Part shown: in pieces, positions 49,669 through 58,701 of the stretch
How positions within the stretch are numbered: position 1 is the stretch's first letter
Layout: each line of letters opens with the position of its first letter
DNA from: an uncultured Clostridia bacterium
GTDB lineage: Bacteria; Bacillota; Clostridia; Christensenellales; CAG-314
Assembly (NCBI GenBank): GCA_947570215.1
Contig: CANOTO010000008.1
Coordinates: 1 to 64,000 of the forward strand
Length of the DNA stretch: 64,000 bases
Direction of reading: 5' to 3'
Notes under the pieces: generated by a model
What the model was told of the DNA's origin: nothing
The model's input: only the letters and a program-made list of their open reading frames with translations
The model's database searches: none
Translations under genes and position numbers: made by a program

Positions 49669-50458
49669 ACTGAAATTTCGTTTTTCCCGTAAAGCGTTTG
49701 CTTATCCGTATATGATTTTTTTACTGCTGTTTGTGGTAGTTCCGTTGGTAATAGTTCTTATCAACGCGTTTTTAGGAGACGACGGCAAGCTGACGTTTGC
49801 TAACTTCGCAGAGTTTTTCTCCGACAAGGGCGGCGGATTGACCGTTCTTGGAAATTCGCTCATTATCGGCTTTGTTACAACGCTTATATGTCTTGTTATC
49901 GGATACCCGTGCGCTTACTTTCTTGCCAAGTACCACGCGAGCAACAAGGTGCTTGTACTGCTGTTTATATTGCCTATGTGGGTTAATTTCCTTATACGTA
50001 CGCTGTCTACCAAGGCTATTTTTATGGCGTTGGACGTAAAGCTCGGTATGGGCACAGTTATGTTCGGTATGGTGTACAACTATCTTCCCTATATGATATT
50101 GCCGCTGCACACTACGTTGGTGTCAATAGATCACAGTTATATCGAAGCTGCGGAAGACCTTGGAGCGGATAGATTTACAGTACTGTGGAAAACCGTTTTG
50201 CCGCTGTCCGTACCCGGAATCGTCAGCGGTATAACTATGACGTTTATTCCCGCAATTTCTACGTTCGCAATATCCGAGATTTTGTCCAGCAGCAAGATTT
50301 TCCTGTTCGGCGACGCGATAAATATGCACTTTTCCAAAACCACCAACAGCTTCGGTGTGGGCAGCGTAATGAGCCTTGTAATGCTGTTTATGGTTATTAT
50401 CGCAAACGTGCTTGTAAGCCTTACGGAAAAGAAAGAGGAGGTAAAAAGCTCGTTATGA
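49661..50458 (+). CDS. potB: Spermidine/putrescine ABC transporter permease PotB
   Basis: A 265-residue inner-membrane permease with six predicted helices, the first being FAYPYMIFLLLFVVVPLVIVL. The coupling motif EAAEDLGADRFTVLWKTVLP (EAA loop) contacts PotA. The ATG at 49661 follows GGAGAAGG and overlaps the potA stop. Its own stop overlaps potC (ATGA). Confidence 0.94.
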   Translation: MTKLKFRFSRKAFAYPYMIFLLLFVVVPLVIVLINAFLGDDGKLTFANFAEFFSDKGGGLTVLGNSLIIGFVTTLICLVIGYPCAYFLAKYHASNKVLVLLFILPMWVNFLIRTLSTKAIFMALDVKLGMGTVMFGMVYNYLPYMILPLHTTLVSIDHSYIEAAEDLGADRFTVLWKTVLPLSVPGIVSGITMTFIPAISTFAISEILSSSKIFLFGDAINMHFSKTTNSFGVGSVMSLVMLFMVIIANVLVSLTEKKEEVKSSL

Positions 50459-51273
50459 AAAACAAACTCAGACGTATTTTTGCCGACGGCTACTTGGGAC
50501 TCGTGCTTGCGCTTATGTATCTGCCGATATTCCTTATAATAGTATTCAGCTTTTCGGGGACGAGTAATTTCAGCTTCAAGAACGGCTTTACGTTGGACTC
50601 GTACGCGTCGCTGTTTTCCGACAGCAATCAAGCTGAAAGCCTGCTGTCAGCCTTGAAGTATACTCTTATTCTCGCGGTATCCGCAAGCGTAATCTCTACC
50701 GTAATCGGTACGTTCGCTACAATAGGCATTTATTATCTCGGCAGAAAAATCAAGAAAATTACCCTTACCGTAAATCAGCTGCCGATGATTAACAGCGAAG
50801 TTGTGATGGCGGTTTCGCTAATGGTGTTTTTTGGGGCGTTCAGTTTTATTTTTCCGCAAGGGATGACTCGGCTTATCATCAGTCACGTCGCCTTTTGTAC
50901 TCCGTATGTAGTGCTGTCTATCTTGCCGAGATTGCAGAAGATGGACCCGAATATGTACGAAGCGGCGTTGGATTTGGGGTCAAGTCCGTTATCGGCAATA
51001 TTCAAGGTGGTAATCCCTTTCTTAACGCCCGGAATCGTGTCGGGGTTTGCAATGGCGTTTACGCTGTCGCTCGACGACTTTATTATTACGCAGTTCAACA
51101 AGGGCGACACGGGCATAGAAACGCTGTCCACCTACATTTACGAAGACGCGAGAGTAAAGAGCTTGGAGCCCTTTTGGTTTGCTGTTTTCTCCATATTCTT
51201 CGTCGTTATGCTAACGTTTTTGCTGCTTATAAATATAAAGAAAAACGGTAAGAAGGAGACTGTAAAACAATGA
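50455..51273 (+). CDS. potC: Spermidine/putrescine ABC transporter permease PotC
   Basis: A 272-residue second permease, six helices (LGLVLALMYLPIFLIIVFSF first), EAA loop YEAALDLGSSPLSAIFKVVI. The start at 50455 has GAGGAGG upstream within potB. The stop overlaps the start of potD. Confidence 0.94.
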   Translation: MKNKLRRIFADGYLGLVLALMYLPIFLIIVFSFSGTSNFSFKNGFTLDSYASLFSDSNQAESLLSALKYTLILAVSASVISTVIGTFATIGIYYLGRKIKKITLTVNQLPMINSEVVMAVSLMVFFGAFSFIFPQGMTRLIISHVAFCTPYVVLSILPRLQKMDPNMYEAALDLGSSPLSAIFKVVIPFLTPGIVSGFAMAFTLSLDDFIITQFNKGDTGIETLSTYIYEDARVKSLEPFWFAVFSIFFVVMLTFLLLINIKKNGKKETVKQ

Positions 51274-53015
51274 GAAAAATATTGCCTATATTTTTGTGCG
51301 CAGTTTTGCTTTTGTCCGTAGCCGTTTCCGCCGCCGCGTGCAATCCGGATAACGTTCCGACCGACGAATTGGTGGTATACAATTGGGCGGATTACATTTA
51401 CGACTACAAGGACGATTTCTACGCTTACTACAAGTCGCTTACCGGTCGTAACATCAAGGTGACGTACGTAACCTTCGATACCAACGAAACGATGCTTGCA
51501 AAAATTATGCAGGGCGACGCTAAGGTGGACGTTATTTGTCCCAGCGAATACGCCATTCAAAAGCTGTTGGAAAAAGACCTGTTGCTGCCGCTTAACTACT
51601 TCGACGAAGACAAATACGTTGCGGATATGCAGGCAGATTTCGCAAAATACGTTCACAACGGCGGCAACGTAGACCGTAACGTACTGGGTAAAATAGACGA
51701 AGCCTTCGGCGCGGTGTCGGTGGAGGGACAGGACGGAACGCGCAAGATGTCCGATTATATGGTGCCGTATATGTACGGAACGCTGGGTATTTTGTACAAT
51801 AAGTACGCCTTTATCGACTCGGGCATTTACGATTACGGCATTATGAACAAAGCCAACTGGGGCATACTGTTCAACGACGACGGCGACGGCAATTTACTGT
51901 CAAACGGGCTTACGGGCAATATTCTGATGAAGGACAGTATACGCGACAGCTACGCCGCAACGCTGTTTTATCTCAAAGAAAGCGGCAAGCTCGACGGTCT
52001 TACTTCGACGGACGAATCGAGCTCGTACTACGGAAAGGCGTATTCCGAGCTTTCGGTGGGCGAATTTATCAACGCCGTAGACGATCAGCTTTTAAGCCTG
52101 TGTCAGCAGGCGTTGACGCAGCAGAAGGAGCAGTTGTTCGGCTACGAAGTGGACTTCGGTAAGGACGACCTGTTAAAGGGCAACGCAATGGTAGACCTTG
52201 CTTGGAGCGGCGACGCTATGTACGCAGTGGAAGAAAGTTGGGACGACTCTTTGTGCGCGGCGTGCTCGGAAGAACGCGGCGAGCGCGTTTACGGCGAAGA
52301 ACAACGCGACGAAAACGGAAATAAATACTACGTTTGCAAGCACTGTCAAGAAGAATGCGGCGATTACGAGCTTTCCTACTACGTTCCGCACTCCGCAGGT
52401 AATATATGGTTCGACGGTTGGGCTATTCCCAAAAACACGTACAACCCCGAGCATCTCAACGCAATAAAGATTTTTATAAATTTTCTCAATTCGCCGCGAG
52501 TCGCCGCGGAAAATATGATGGAAATAGGCTATTCTTCCGCAGTCGATCCCGAAGCCGTCCGTCAGGATGCGGATGCCCGCGCAACGCTGTCGCGCGTCTA
52601 TTTGGTAGACTGCGACTATTGGGATAAAAAGGACGAAAACGGCAATGACGTTGCGGAATTCGATTACGGCAGTTGGGAAGAATTCGAAGAATACTTTTTC
52701 GACAGCCGAGACGTAATGGACAACAGCAACTGGCGGTATCCCTTCGTTCTGTCAGACGACGAAACGCGCGCCTTGGAAACCTTGGGAGTTATGCGAGATT
52801 TCGGCGTAAACAACAAGGCTGTGGTTACTATGTGGAACTATGCGCGCTCAACGGGAGAAAACGCGCTGCCGCTGCTCGGATGGACGGCGCTTGTATTAGT
52901 TGTAGCCGCGGGAATAATCGTTTTGTGCGAATATATAAAACGCTTGCGTAACTCCAAAATAAAAATAGCCCCTGCCGCATCGGGGGGGGAATCGCCCGAT
53001 AAATCCGACGAATAA
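51270..53015 (+). CDS. potD: PotD-like polyamine-binding protein with cysteine-rich insert and C-terminal membrane anchor
   Basis: A 581-residue substrate-binding protein, far longer than typical PotD (about 350). Signal sequence with a probable lipidated C24 (VSAAAC), then the type 2 periplasmic-binding fold beginning ELVVYNWADYIYDY and ending in the domain with AGNIWFDGWAIPKNT. An insert at about 325-370 has C329, C332, C356, C359 and C363, like a zinc ribbon. A C-terminal transmembrane helix at about 540-560 (LLGWTALVLVVAAGIIVLCE) adds a second anchor. A G8 tract lies in the tail codons. It captures spermidine or putrescine outside the cell. Confidence 0.9.
   Translation: MRKILPIFLCAVLLLSVAVSAAACNPDNVPTDELVVYNWADYIYDYKDDFYAYYKSLTGRNIKVTYVTFDTNETMLAKIMQGDAKVDVICPSEYAIQKLLEKDLLLPLNYFDEDKYVADMQADFAKYVHNGGNVDRNVLGKIDEAFGAVSVEGQDGTRKMSDYMVPYMYGTLGILYNKYAFIDSGIYDYGIMNKANWGILFNDDGDGNLLSNGLTGNILMKDSIRDSYAATLFYLKESGKLDGLTSTDESSSYYGKAYSELSVGEFINAVDDQLLSLCQQALTQQKEQLFGYEVDFGKDDLLKGNAMVDLAWSGDAMYAVEESWDDSLCAACSEERGERVYGEEQRDENGNKYYVCKHCQEECGDYELSYYVPHSAGNIWFDGWAIPKNTYNPEHLNAIKIFINFLNSPRVAAENMMEIGYSSAVDPEAVRQDADARATLSRVYLVDCDYWDKKDENGNDVAEFDYGSWEEFEEYFFDSRDVMDNSNWRYPFVLSDDETRALETLGVMRDFGVNNKAVVTMWNYARSTGENALPLLGWTALVLVVAAGIIVLCEYIKRLRNSKIKIAPAASGGESPDKSDE
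52982..52989. repeat. G8 homopolymer near the end of potD
   Basis: Eight G encoding Gly-Gly in the C-terminal tail. Slippage would change only the last dozen residues, after the membrane helix. Confidence 0.7.
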
Positions 53016-53038
53016 AGTTGAATAATTTTTTAATTGTA

Positions 53039-53064
53039 CGCCGCAAAGAATAATCTTTGCGGCG
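53039..53064 (+). terminator. Hairpin after potD
   Basis: CGCCGCAAAGA/TCTTTGCGGCG, 11-base perfect stem and four-base loop; no clear T-run follows. Confidence 0.6.
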
Positions 53065-53168
53065 CGCTGTTTGTGATAAGCATATCTATAACCTAAGTCT
53101 TTTGCAAAAGCTTTTTGCTTTTATTGCGTCTATTAGGTTGTAATCGAGTCGGTTTTGTGTTAAAATGA

Positions 53169-53189
53169 ATTATCATAAAAATTGATAAT
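53169..53189. promoter_or_regulatory. Palindromic operator candidate before the GH20 gene
   Basis: ATTATCA-TAAAAAT-TGATAAT, 7+7+7. It lies just downstream of a promoter (TTGTAA, 17-base spacer, TAAAAT at 53161-53166), a repressor position. A direct repeat GGTACTT (53191, 53202) follows. Confidence 0.45.
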
Positions 53190-53225
53190 CGGTACTTAAA
53201 AGGTACTTTCTATATAAAGGTTAAT

Positions 53226-54782
53226 ATGAAAATAATTCCACAGCCACAGAAATTAGTAAAAATAAGCGGAAATTTTACGTTAGATTGCGACTGTTTTGTT
53301 TTTTGTGACGCCAAGTTTTCTTCTCTTGCCGAGCGGCTGGCGACTATGATATACGATAGCTGTAATATAACCGTTACTTTAACCGACGAGATTGACCAAG
53401 CGAAAATCATCTTCAACAGCGATGACAGTATCCCCCGCGAAGGCTATCACATAATGCTTGCGCAGAGCGGACATGCAACCGTTACGGCAAGCGACGTTTC
53501 CGGCTGCTACTATGCGGTGGAAACGCTTAGACAGATGTTTAATCTCGATGCGGAACAGCAGCTTGTCACATGCGCTAACTGTTACGTCGAAGACGCTCCC
53601 AAGTTTACATATCGCGGGCTGCACGTGGACGTATGCCGTCATTTTTTCGGTGTTGACGTTATAAAACGGATTATAGACCTTATGTCGCAGGACAAGCTCA
53701 ACAAGCTGCATCTGCATTTGACTGACGATCAGGGGTTCCGTATAGAGATAGACAAGTATCCGTTGTTAAAGGAAATATCAACTGTGCGCGACGGTTCGGA
53801 AGTTACAGCAGACGGTAAAACGTTTGTGGACGAGCAGCCGCACGGCGGATATTACACTAAGGACGATATTCGCGAAATTGTCCGTTACGCCGCCGAGCAC
53901 AACGTAGAAGTTATACCCGAAGTGGACGTTCCGGGGCATATGGTTGCCGCGCTTGCCGCGTATCCCGAATACAGCTGTAACGGCGCTCCGCTCGAAGTAC
54001 GTAAAACGTGGGGGATTTCCAAGGATATTTTGTGCGCAGGCAACGACGCGACTTACGGTTTTATATGCGATATATTGGACGAGGTAAGCGAGCTGTTCCC
54101 GTCGGAATATTTCCATTTGGGCGGCGACGAAGCCCCCAAGGACAGATGGTGCAATTGCAAAGCCTGCCGCGAAAGGTTATCGGAGCTGCAACTGTCCAAC
54201 TTCGAACAGCTGCAAACGTATATGGTTGAAGTGTTCCGTAAGCATTTGGAAAGTAAGGGCAAGACGGTGATATGTTGGAACGACGGTATAGCCGCCGATT
54301 CCGACAAAAAAATAGTCTGTCAGGTTTGGAAGCCGTTTACGACTAAAAGCGGAATTAAGGAAGCAAATAACGGACGTAAAATAATCATGTCGCCGTTTTC
54401 TCGCACTTATTTCGATTATCCTTACGCAATGACTCCGTTAAAACGGACGTATAACTTCCGCCCGACTAAGGGCGTAATGAAGAGCGGTTTGCATAACGTA
54501 TTGGGAGTGGAAGGCTGTGTGTGGACGGAGCATATAGCGGATACCGATAAACTGTTTTTTAATCTACTTCCGCGTTTGGACGCGCTGTCCGAATGCGCGT
54601 GGGGGTATCGCGGCGCGAATTTCGGCAAACGGCTGAAAAAGCGCTGCGAGCTGTACGACAAAGTCGGTTTAACGTATAACGGCGACGCAACGCTTAGCCG
54701 CTGTCGCAATTTAAGTATGATACGCAAGTTTTTTAAGAAAGACGCAAATATAGAATTAAACAAGTACAAGAATAAAAGATAA
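53226..54782 (+). CDS. Glycoside hydrolase family 20 beta-N-acetylhexosaminidase
   Basis: A 518-residue exo-hexosaminidase without signal peptide, hence cytoplasmic. Residues 1 to about 120 are the GH20b alpha/beta domain; the TIM barrel starts with YRGLHVDVCRHFFGVDVIKR. The catalytic pair D301-E302 is in HLGGDEAPKDRW, where the Asp orients the substrate acetamido group. It releases terminal GlcNAc or GalNAc from oligosaccharides, for example from mucin glycans or peptidoglycan turnover. AAAGG precedes the ATG. Fourteen bases separate it from pfkA. Confidence 0.93.
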   Translation: MKIIPQPQKLVKISGNFTLDCDCFVFCDAKFSSLAERLATMIYDSCNITVTLTDEIDQAKIIFNSDDSIPREGYHIMLAQSGHATVTASDVSGCYYAVETLRQMFNLDAEQQLVTCANCYVEDAPKFTYRGLHVDVCRHFFGVDVIKRIIDLMSQDKLNKLHLHLTDDQGFRIEIDKYPLLKEISTVRDGSEVTADGKTFVDEQPHGGYYTKDDIREIVRYAAEHNVEVIPEVDVPGHMVAALAAYPEYSCNGAPLEVRKTWGISKDILCAGNDATYGFICDILDEVSELFPSEYFHLGGDEAPKDRWCNCKACRERLSELQLSNFEQLQTYMVEVFRKHLESKGKTVICWNDGIAADSDKKIVCQVWKPFTTKSGIKEANNGRKIIMSPFSRTYFDYPYAMTPLKRTYNFRPTKGVMKSGLHNVLGVEGCVWTEHIADTDKLFFNLLPRLDALSECAWGYRGANFGKRLKKRCELYDKVGLTYNGDATLSRCRNLSMIRKFFKKDANIELNKYKNKR

Positions 54783-54796
54783 ACGGAGATCGGGTT

Positions 54797-55765
54797 ATGA
54801 AAAAAATCGGAGTTTTGACAAGCGGCGGAGATTCTCAGGGAATGAATGCCGCGGTATACGCAGTTGTACGATACGGCATTGAACACGGTATGCAGGTATA
54901 CTTGATTCACAGCGGCTACCAAGGACTTATAGACGGCAAGGTTACGCAAGCCGACGCTAAAAGCGTAGAAGACATAATTCACCGCGGCGGCACAGTTATT
55001 CAAACGTCACGCTGCCCCGATATGAAGACGGAAGAAGGACAGAAAAAAGCCGTCAACACGTTGAAGCGTTACGGCATAGAAGGCCTGGTCGTAATAGGCG
55101 GCGACGGCAGTTTCCAAGGGGCAAAGGTGTTATCCACCAAATACGGTGTAAAAACAATAGGTATTCCCGGTACAATCGATAACGATCTTGCGTATACCGA
55201 TTTTACATTGGGATTCGACAGCGCGACTACGGTTGTTATCAACTCGGTGCAGATGTTGCGGGATACTATGGCGTGCAACGGACGTACGTGCGTGGTGGAA
55301 GTTATGGGCAGACATTGCGGAGACATAGCGCTGTACGGCGGACTTGCAAGCGGAGCGGAAGTAGTAATAGTTCCGGAAGTGGGCTACGATATCGACGAAA
55401 CGGTCGCTCGGCTTAGAGCCAACGCAGCGCATGGCAAAACGGACAATATTATTGTAGTTGCCGAAGGCGTTTGCTCCGCCGAAAAGGTGGCCGCCGACGT
55501 GAAGGAACGTTTGCCCGAGATGGAAATACGTTCTTTGACGCTCGGACATATTCAGCGCGGCGGAAATGCGACGTTGCAGGACAGACTGCTTGGTATAAGA
55601 ATGGGCGCGCTTGCGGTGGAATGCTTAGCTTGCGGCAAGACCGACCGTGTTATAGGCATCAAGGATAACGCCGTGTTCGACGACGATATGCTGGAAGCGC
55701 TTGCCAAAACCAAGCAGTTTAATACCGAACTGTATAAGCTCGCAAACAAATTGTCGCAGTATTAA
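54797..55765 (+). CDS. pfkA: ATP-dependent 6-phosphofructokinase
   Basis: A 322-residue bacterial phosphofructokinase committing fructose 6-phosphate to glycolysis. N-terminal LTSGGDSQGMNAA, nucleotide motif GGDGS at 101-105 (the glycine typical of ATP rather than diphosphate users), catalytic PGTIDND, MGRHCGDIALY and LGHIQRGG are present. Standard length. GGAG precedes the ATG; it may be co-transcribed with the GH20 gene, linking amino-sugar use to glycolysis. Confidence 0.96.
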   Translation: MKKIGVLTSGGDSQGMNAAVYAVVRYGIEHGMQVYLIHSGYQGLIDGKVTQADAKSVEDIIHRGGTVIQTSRCPDMKTEEGQKKAVNTLKRYGIEGLVVIGGDGSFQGAKVLSTKYGVKTIGIPGTIDNDLAYTDFTLGFDSATTVVINSVQMLRDTMACNGRTCVVEVMGRHCGDIALYGGLASGAEVVIVPEVGYDIDETVARLRANAAHGKTDNIIVVAEGVCSAEKVAADVKERLPEMEIRSLTLGHIQRGGNATLQDRLLGIRMGALAVECLACGKTDRVIGIKDNAVFDDDMLEALAKTKQFNTELYKLANKLSQY

Positions 55766-55848
55766 GCAAAAAACCTGCAGCATAAAGCGTTTTTAATCGC
55801 GATGCGCTTTGTAATCTGTTTTTGTTTTATTTATTGCTGTGATTTCGG

Positions 55849-55877
55849 TTGTATTGTATATGAAAATGTGTTACAAT
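55849..55877 (+). promoter_or_regulatory. Promoter of the ABC-F gene
   Basis: TTGTAT at 55849-55854, 17-base spacer, TACAAT at 55872-55877, followed by a leader of about 210 bases. Confidence 0.65.
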
Positions 55878-55883
55878 ACAATT

Positions 55884-56095
55884 AAATTAAAGATTGAGGT
55901 GCAAGGAGTGATTATTTTTTCTTGTTAATTATAATATCATAAGCGGAAGAGTCGTCTTATGCTCTTTTGTCTTGTGCAATTGCAAGAAAGTTTAATCTGA
56001 CACGCTCAAATATAAGCATACATGTTTTTGAGAATTTATTAAGTTATGAGATTGCTTTCTCATAACTTTTTTATTTATTAAGGGGATAATAATTT
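55884..56095 (+). promoter_or_regulatory. Attenuator leader of the ABC-F gene
   Basis: A leader with a possible short peptide gene (GTG at 55908, six codons, stop at 55928, behind GAGGTG) and several hairpins, ending in an intrinsic terminator 24 bases before the ABC-F start codon. This is the layout of antibiotic-induced ABC-F genes, where a stalled ribosome on the leader peptide prevents termination. The mechanism here is inferred. Confidence 0.6.
56041..56072 (+). terminator. Regulatory terminator in the ABC-F leader
   Basis: AAGTTATGAG/CTCATAACTT perfect stem, eight-base loop, TTTTTT tail. Confidence 0.88.
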
Positions 56096-57556
56096 ATGTC
56101 TATTATAACGGTGGAAAATCTTACGTTTTCATATGCGTCGGGCTACGATAATATTTTCGAAAACGTCAGCTTTCAAATCGATACCGATTGGAAACTCGGT
56201 TTTATTGGAAGAAACGGCAGGGGCAAAACGACTTTCTTAAAACTTCTGCAAGGCAAATACGAATATAGCGGTAAAATCGTTTCGTCCGTTCAATTCGATT
56301 ACTTTCCGTATGATATTGAAGATAAAACAAAATTGACGGAAGATATTTTGCGCGAAATTTGTCCGACTGCCGAAGAATGGCGTATTATGCGCGAATTGTC
56401 CTACCTTGACGTGAATTGCGATTGCTTGTCAAGACCGTTCAACACATTGTCTCACGGAGAGCAAACCAAGGTTTTACTTGCGGCGCTGTTTTTGAACGAA
56501 GGACGTTTTTTGCTTATAGACGAACCGACAAATCATTTGGATACGCAGGCGCGGGCGTTGCTGTCGGCGTATTTACGCAAGAAAAAAAGCTTTATTCTTA
56601 TATCTCACGACAGGCGTTTATTAGACGGCTGCGTCGACCATATTCTGTCCATTAACCGCGCTAATATAGAAGTGCAGAGCGGTAACTATACTTCTTTTTC
56701 GGAAAACTTCGAACGTAAGCAGGAGCTCGAACGCCGGCAATACTCCCGTTTGCAAACGGATATAAGACGGTTGCAGGATACGGCAAGACGTACGGCTGAT
56801 TGGGCGGATGCAGTTGAAACTTCGAAAAGCGGAGCCGTAGATAAAGGCTATGTGGGTCATAAATCGGCAAAAATGATGAAACGCGCAAAGGTTGCGGAAG
56901 CGCGTCGGCAAAAAGAAATAGAACAAAAATCGGCATTGCTTAAAAATACGGAAAACGAAAGCGCTCTTAAAATCAGCCCGTTAAGTTTTCCCGCGGAGCG
57001 GCTTGCCGCCTTTTTTGCGGTTGCGCCCGTTTACAACGGCAAGGAAATCTGTTCGCCCGTAACATTTGATATAAAGCGCGGCGAACGGATTGCTCTCGAA
57101 GGCAAAAACGGTAGCGGCAAAAGCAGTTTACTTAAATTATTGTGCGGTCGGCGTATAGAGCATTCGGGCGTTATAGCCGTGGGAGCCAACCTTGTTGTTT
57201 CCTACGTGCCGCAAGACGCTTCGTATTTACAAGGAACGCTTGCGGACTGCGCAGTTAACGACAAAATAGACGAAAGCCTATTCAAATCCATTCTTTATAA
57301 AATGGGCTTCGACAGACGTCAGTTTGAAAAAAATATCGCGGAATTTTCGGACGGTCAAAAGAAAAAAGTCCTGCTCGCTAAAAGCTTGTGCGAGCAAGCT
57401 CATTTGTACGTTTGGGACGAGCCTTTGAACTTTATAGACATTTATTCGCGTATTCAGATCGAGAATCTGATAACGGAATACAAGCCAACAATGATATTTG
57501 TCGAACACGACAAAGCCTTTCAAGATAAAATCGCAACAAGCGTTATCCGTCTATAA
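56096..57556 (+). CDS. ABC-F ribosomal protection protein, Lsa/CplR-like
   Basis: A 486-residue cytoplasmic ABC-F ATPase with two nucleotide-binding domains: Walker A GRNGRGKT and GKNGSGKS, signatures LSHGEQTK and FSDGQKKK, Walker B LLIDEPTNHLD and VWDEPLNFIDIY. The inter-domain linker (about 195-290) is charged and includes the antibiotic-resistance determinant region. FSYASGYDNIFENVSFQIDT and WDEPLNFIDIYSRIQIENLI closely resemble Lsa/CplR proteins of Firmicutes, which protect the ribosome from lincosamides, streptogramin A and pleuromutilins. The attenuator leader supports that role. The resistance spectrum cannot be fixed from sequence. Confidence 0.88.
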   Translation: MSIITVENLTFSYASGYDNIFENVSFQIDTDWKLGFIGRNGRGKTTFLKLLQGKYEYSGKIVSSVQFDYFPYDIEDKTKLTEDILREICPTAEEWRIMRELSYLDVNCDCLSRPFNTLSHGEQTKVLLAALFLNEGRFLLIDEPTNHLDTQARALLSAYLRKKKSFILISHDRRLLDGCVDHILSINRANIEVQSGNYTSFSENFERKQELERRQYSRLQTDIRRLQDTARRTADWADAVETSKSGAVDKGYVGHKSAKMMKRAKVAEARRQKEIEQKSALLKNTENESALKISPLSFPAERLAAFFAVAPVYNGKEICSPVTFDIKRGERIALEGKNGSGKSSLLKLLCGRRIEHSGVIAVGANLVVSYVPQDASYLQGTLADCAVNDKIDESLFKSILYKMGFDRRQFEKNIAEFSDGQKKKVLLAKSLCEQAHLYVWDEPLNFIDIYSRIQIENLITEYKPTMIFVEHDKAFQDKIATSVIRL

Positions 57557-57560
57557 TTAT

Positions 57561-57606
57561 AGCCATACGCAGCTTGAAATTTACAGATTTCAAGCTGCGT
57601 ATGGCT
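57561..57606. terminator. Long perfect hairpin between convergent genes
   Basis: A 20-base perfect stem (57561-57580 with 57587-57606) and a six-base loop. T-runs are weak on both sides, but the position suggests termination of the ABC-F and GntR transcripts. Confidence 0.65.
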
Positions 57607-57632
57607 AATAAATAAAACCGTTTGCGGTTGCT

Positions 57633-57998
57633 TCAACCTAAATATTTTTCTATCAGCGTAGTAACTTCGTCGCCGCTCAGTCCTAATTCATCGGCGGTGT
57701 TTTTAAGCTCGACTATTTTTTTCGTTACTATCCGTTGTTTTTTCAGGCGTAATTCGTCGCCCAAGTCTTTTACAAAGCAACCCTTGCCTTGTTGAGTGTA
57801 GATGTATCCGTCCTGTTCTAACATTTCGTATGCGGTTTTGACTGGAATTACGCTTATTTGCAGCTCCTTTGCAACCAACCGTATAGACGGCAGACATTCG
57901 TTGGCGGTCAGCTGACCGCTGAGAATTTCCGATACTATCTGCGAGTACAGCTGTTCGTATATCGGTTTTTCGATTTTTGTTTGTATTAATAGCTTCAT
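57633..57998 (-). CDS. GntR family regulator, YtrA-type
   Basis: A 121-residue short GntR repressor: KPIYEQLYSQIVSEILSGQL, then CLPSIRLVAKELQISVIPVK (winged helix) and YIYTQQGKGCFV, with a brief C-terminal helical tail instead of a ligand domain. YtrA-type proteins typically repress neighbouring ABC transporter genes. The ATG at 57998 overlaps the stop of the permease gene (TAATG), so the two are co-translated. Confidence 0.9.
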   Translation of the reverse strand: MKLLIQTKIEKPIYEQLYSQIVSEILSGQLTANECLPSIRLVAKELQISVIPVKTAYEMLEQDGYIYTQQGKGCFVKDLGDELRLKKQRIVTKKIVELKNTADELGLSGDEVTTLIEKYLG

Positions 57999-58573
57999 TA
58001 CAAATTTACTCTTTCGAATTTTTTTATCGCAATTCTGTTTGCAAGGAATGTCGTTACACAATATATTATAATACCCGCAAGCAATACTGTCAACCGCGCC
58101 CACAAGTAGGACGTATCATAGCCGTCCAACGACTTGGCAAGAACGGGTATAACCTGAATAGGCACTTCGCAAATAAGATAAAATGCAACGAATGATACTA
58201 ACCCCAATATAAGCGTTACGCCGTATTTATACCCCGTTTTGAAATAGCGCGGAATAACCACAACGTTGAATATTCCGAGACACGCAAGCGCCGCCCCGAA
58301 AAAAGTCAGGTTGGCGTCCAAACCTACGAAGTTGCTTCCGTTAGGATTGATTAGGCGCGAAGGATACGCGCATACGGCGGATATCGCCACGTTAATAATC
58401 TGACAGATAACGAATACGGCGGTGGTGGAAGATACGATATCCCGCCGTCTTATCGGCAGCGTTGCGGAAAATTCCTGCGAGCGGTTTTCGTTGGAAAACT
58501 GCAAATATAACATTATATGCATAATTGTGTATCCCGTGCCGACAATGTAAGGGTAATTAGGTATAAGTATCAT
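57998..58573 (-). CDS. ABC-2 type transporter permease, probably N-terminally truncated
   Basis: A 191-residue membrane protein with about five helices (LACLGIFNVVVIPRYF, YGVTLILGLVSFVAFYLICE, LTVLLAGIIIYCVTTFLANR). ATLPIRRRDIV is a motif of ABC-2 permeases found beside GntR regulators. The frame stays open upstream of the ATG at 58573 and reads YKLSQYKRLTLGAM, which looks like the normal start of such proteins, but a stop follows at about 58615 and no start codon or ribosome binding site is found. The N-terminus seems lost. No ATPase gene accompanies it. Confidence 0.7.
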   Translation of the reverse strand: MILIPNYPYIVGTGYTIMHIMLYLQFSNENRSQEFSATLPIRRRDIVSSTTAVFVICQIINVAISAVCAYPSRLINPNGSNFVGLDANLTFFGAALACLGIFNVVVIPRYFKTGYKYGVTLILGLVSFVAFYLICEVPIQVIPVLAKSLDGYDTSYLWARLTVLLAGIIIYCVTTFLANRIAIKKFERVNL

Positions 58574-58653
58574 TGCGCCGAGTGTTAAGCGTTTGTATTG
58601 CGACAGTTTATATTACGATAAATATTTTATATGATTTTTATTGATGAAATGGT

Positions 58654-58682
58654 TTGCATAAAATAAAACGGTGTGCTACAAT
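58654..58682 (+). promoter_or_regulatory. ribU promoter
   Basis: TTGCAT at 58654-58659, 17-base spacer, TACAAT at 58677-58682. Confidence 0.7.
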
Positions 58683-58701
58683 ATAATCATCAAATAAATA
58701 T

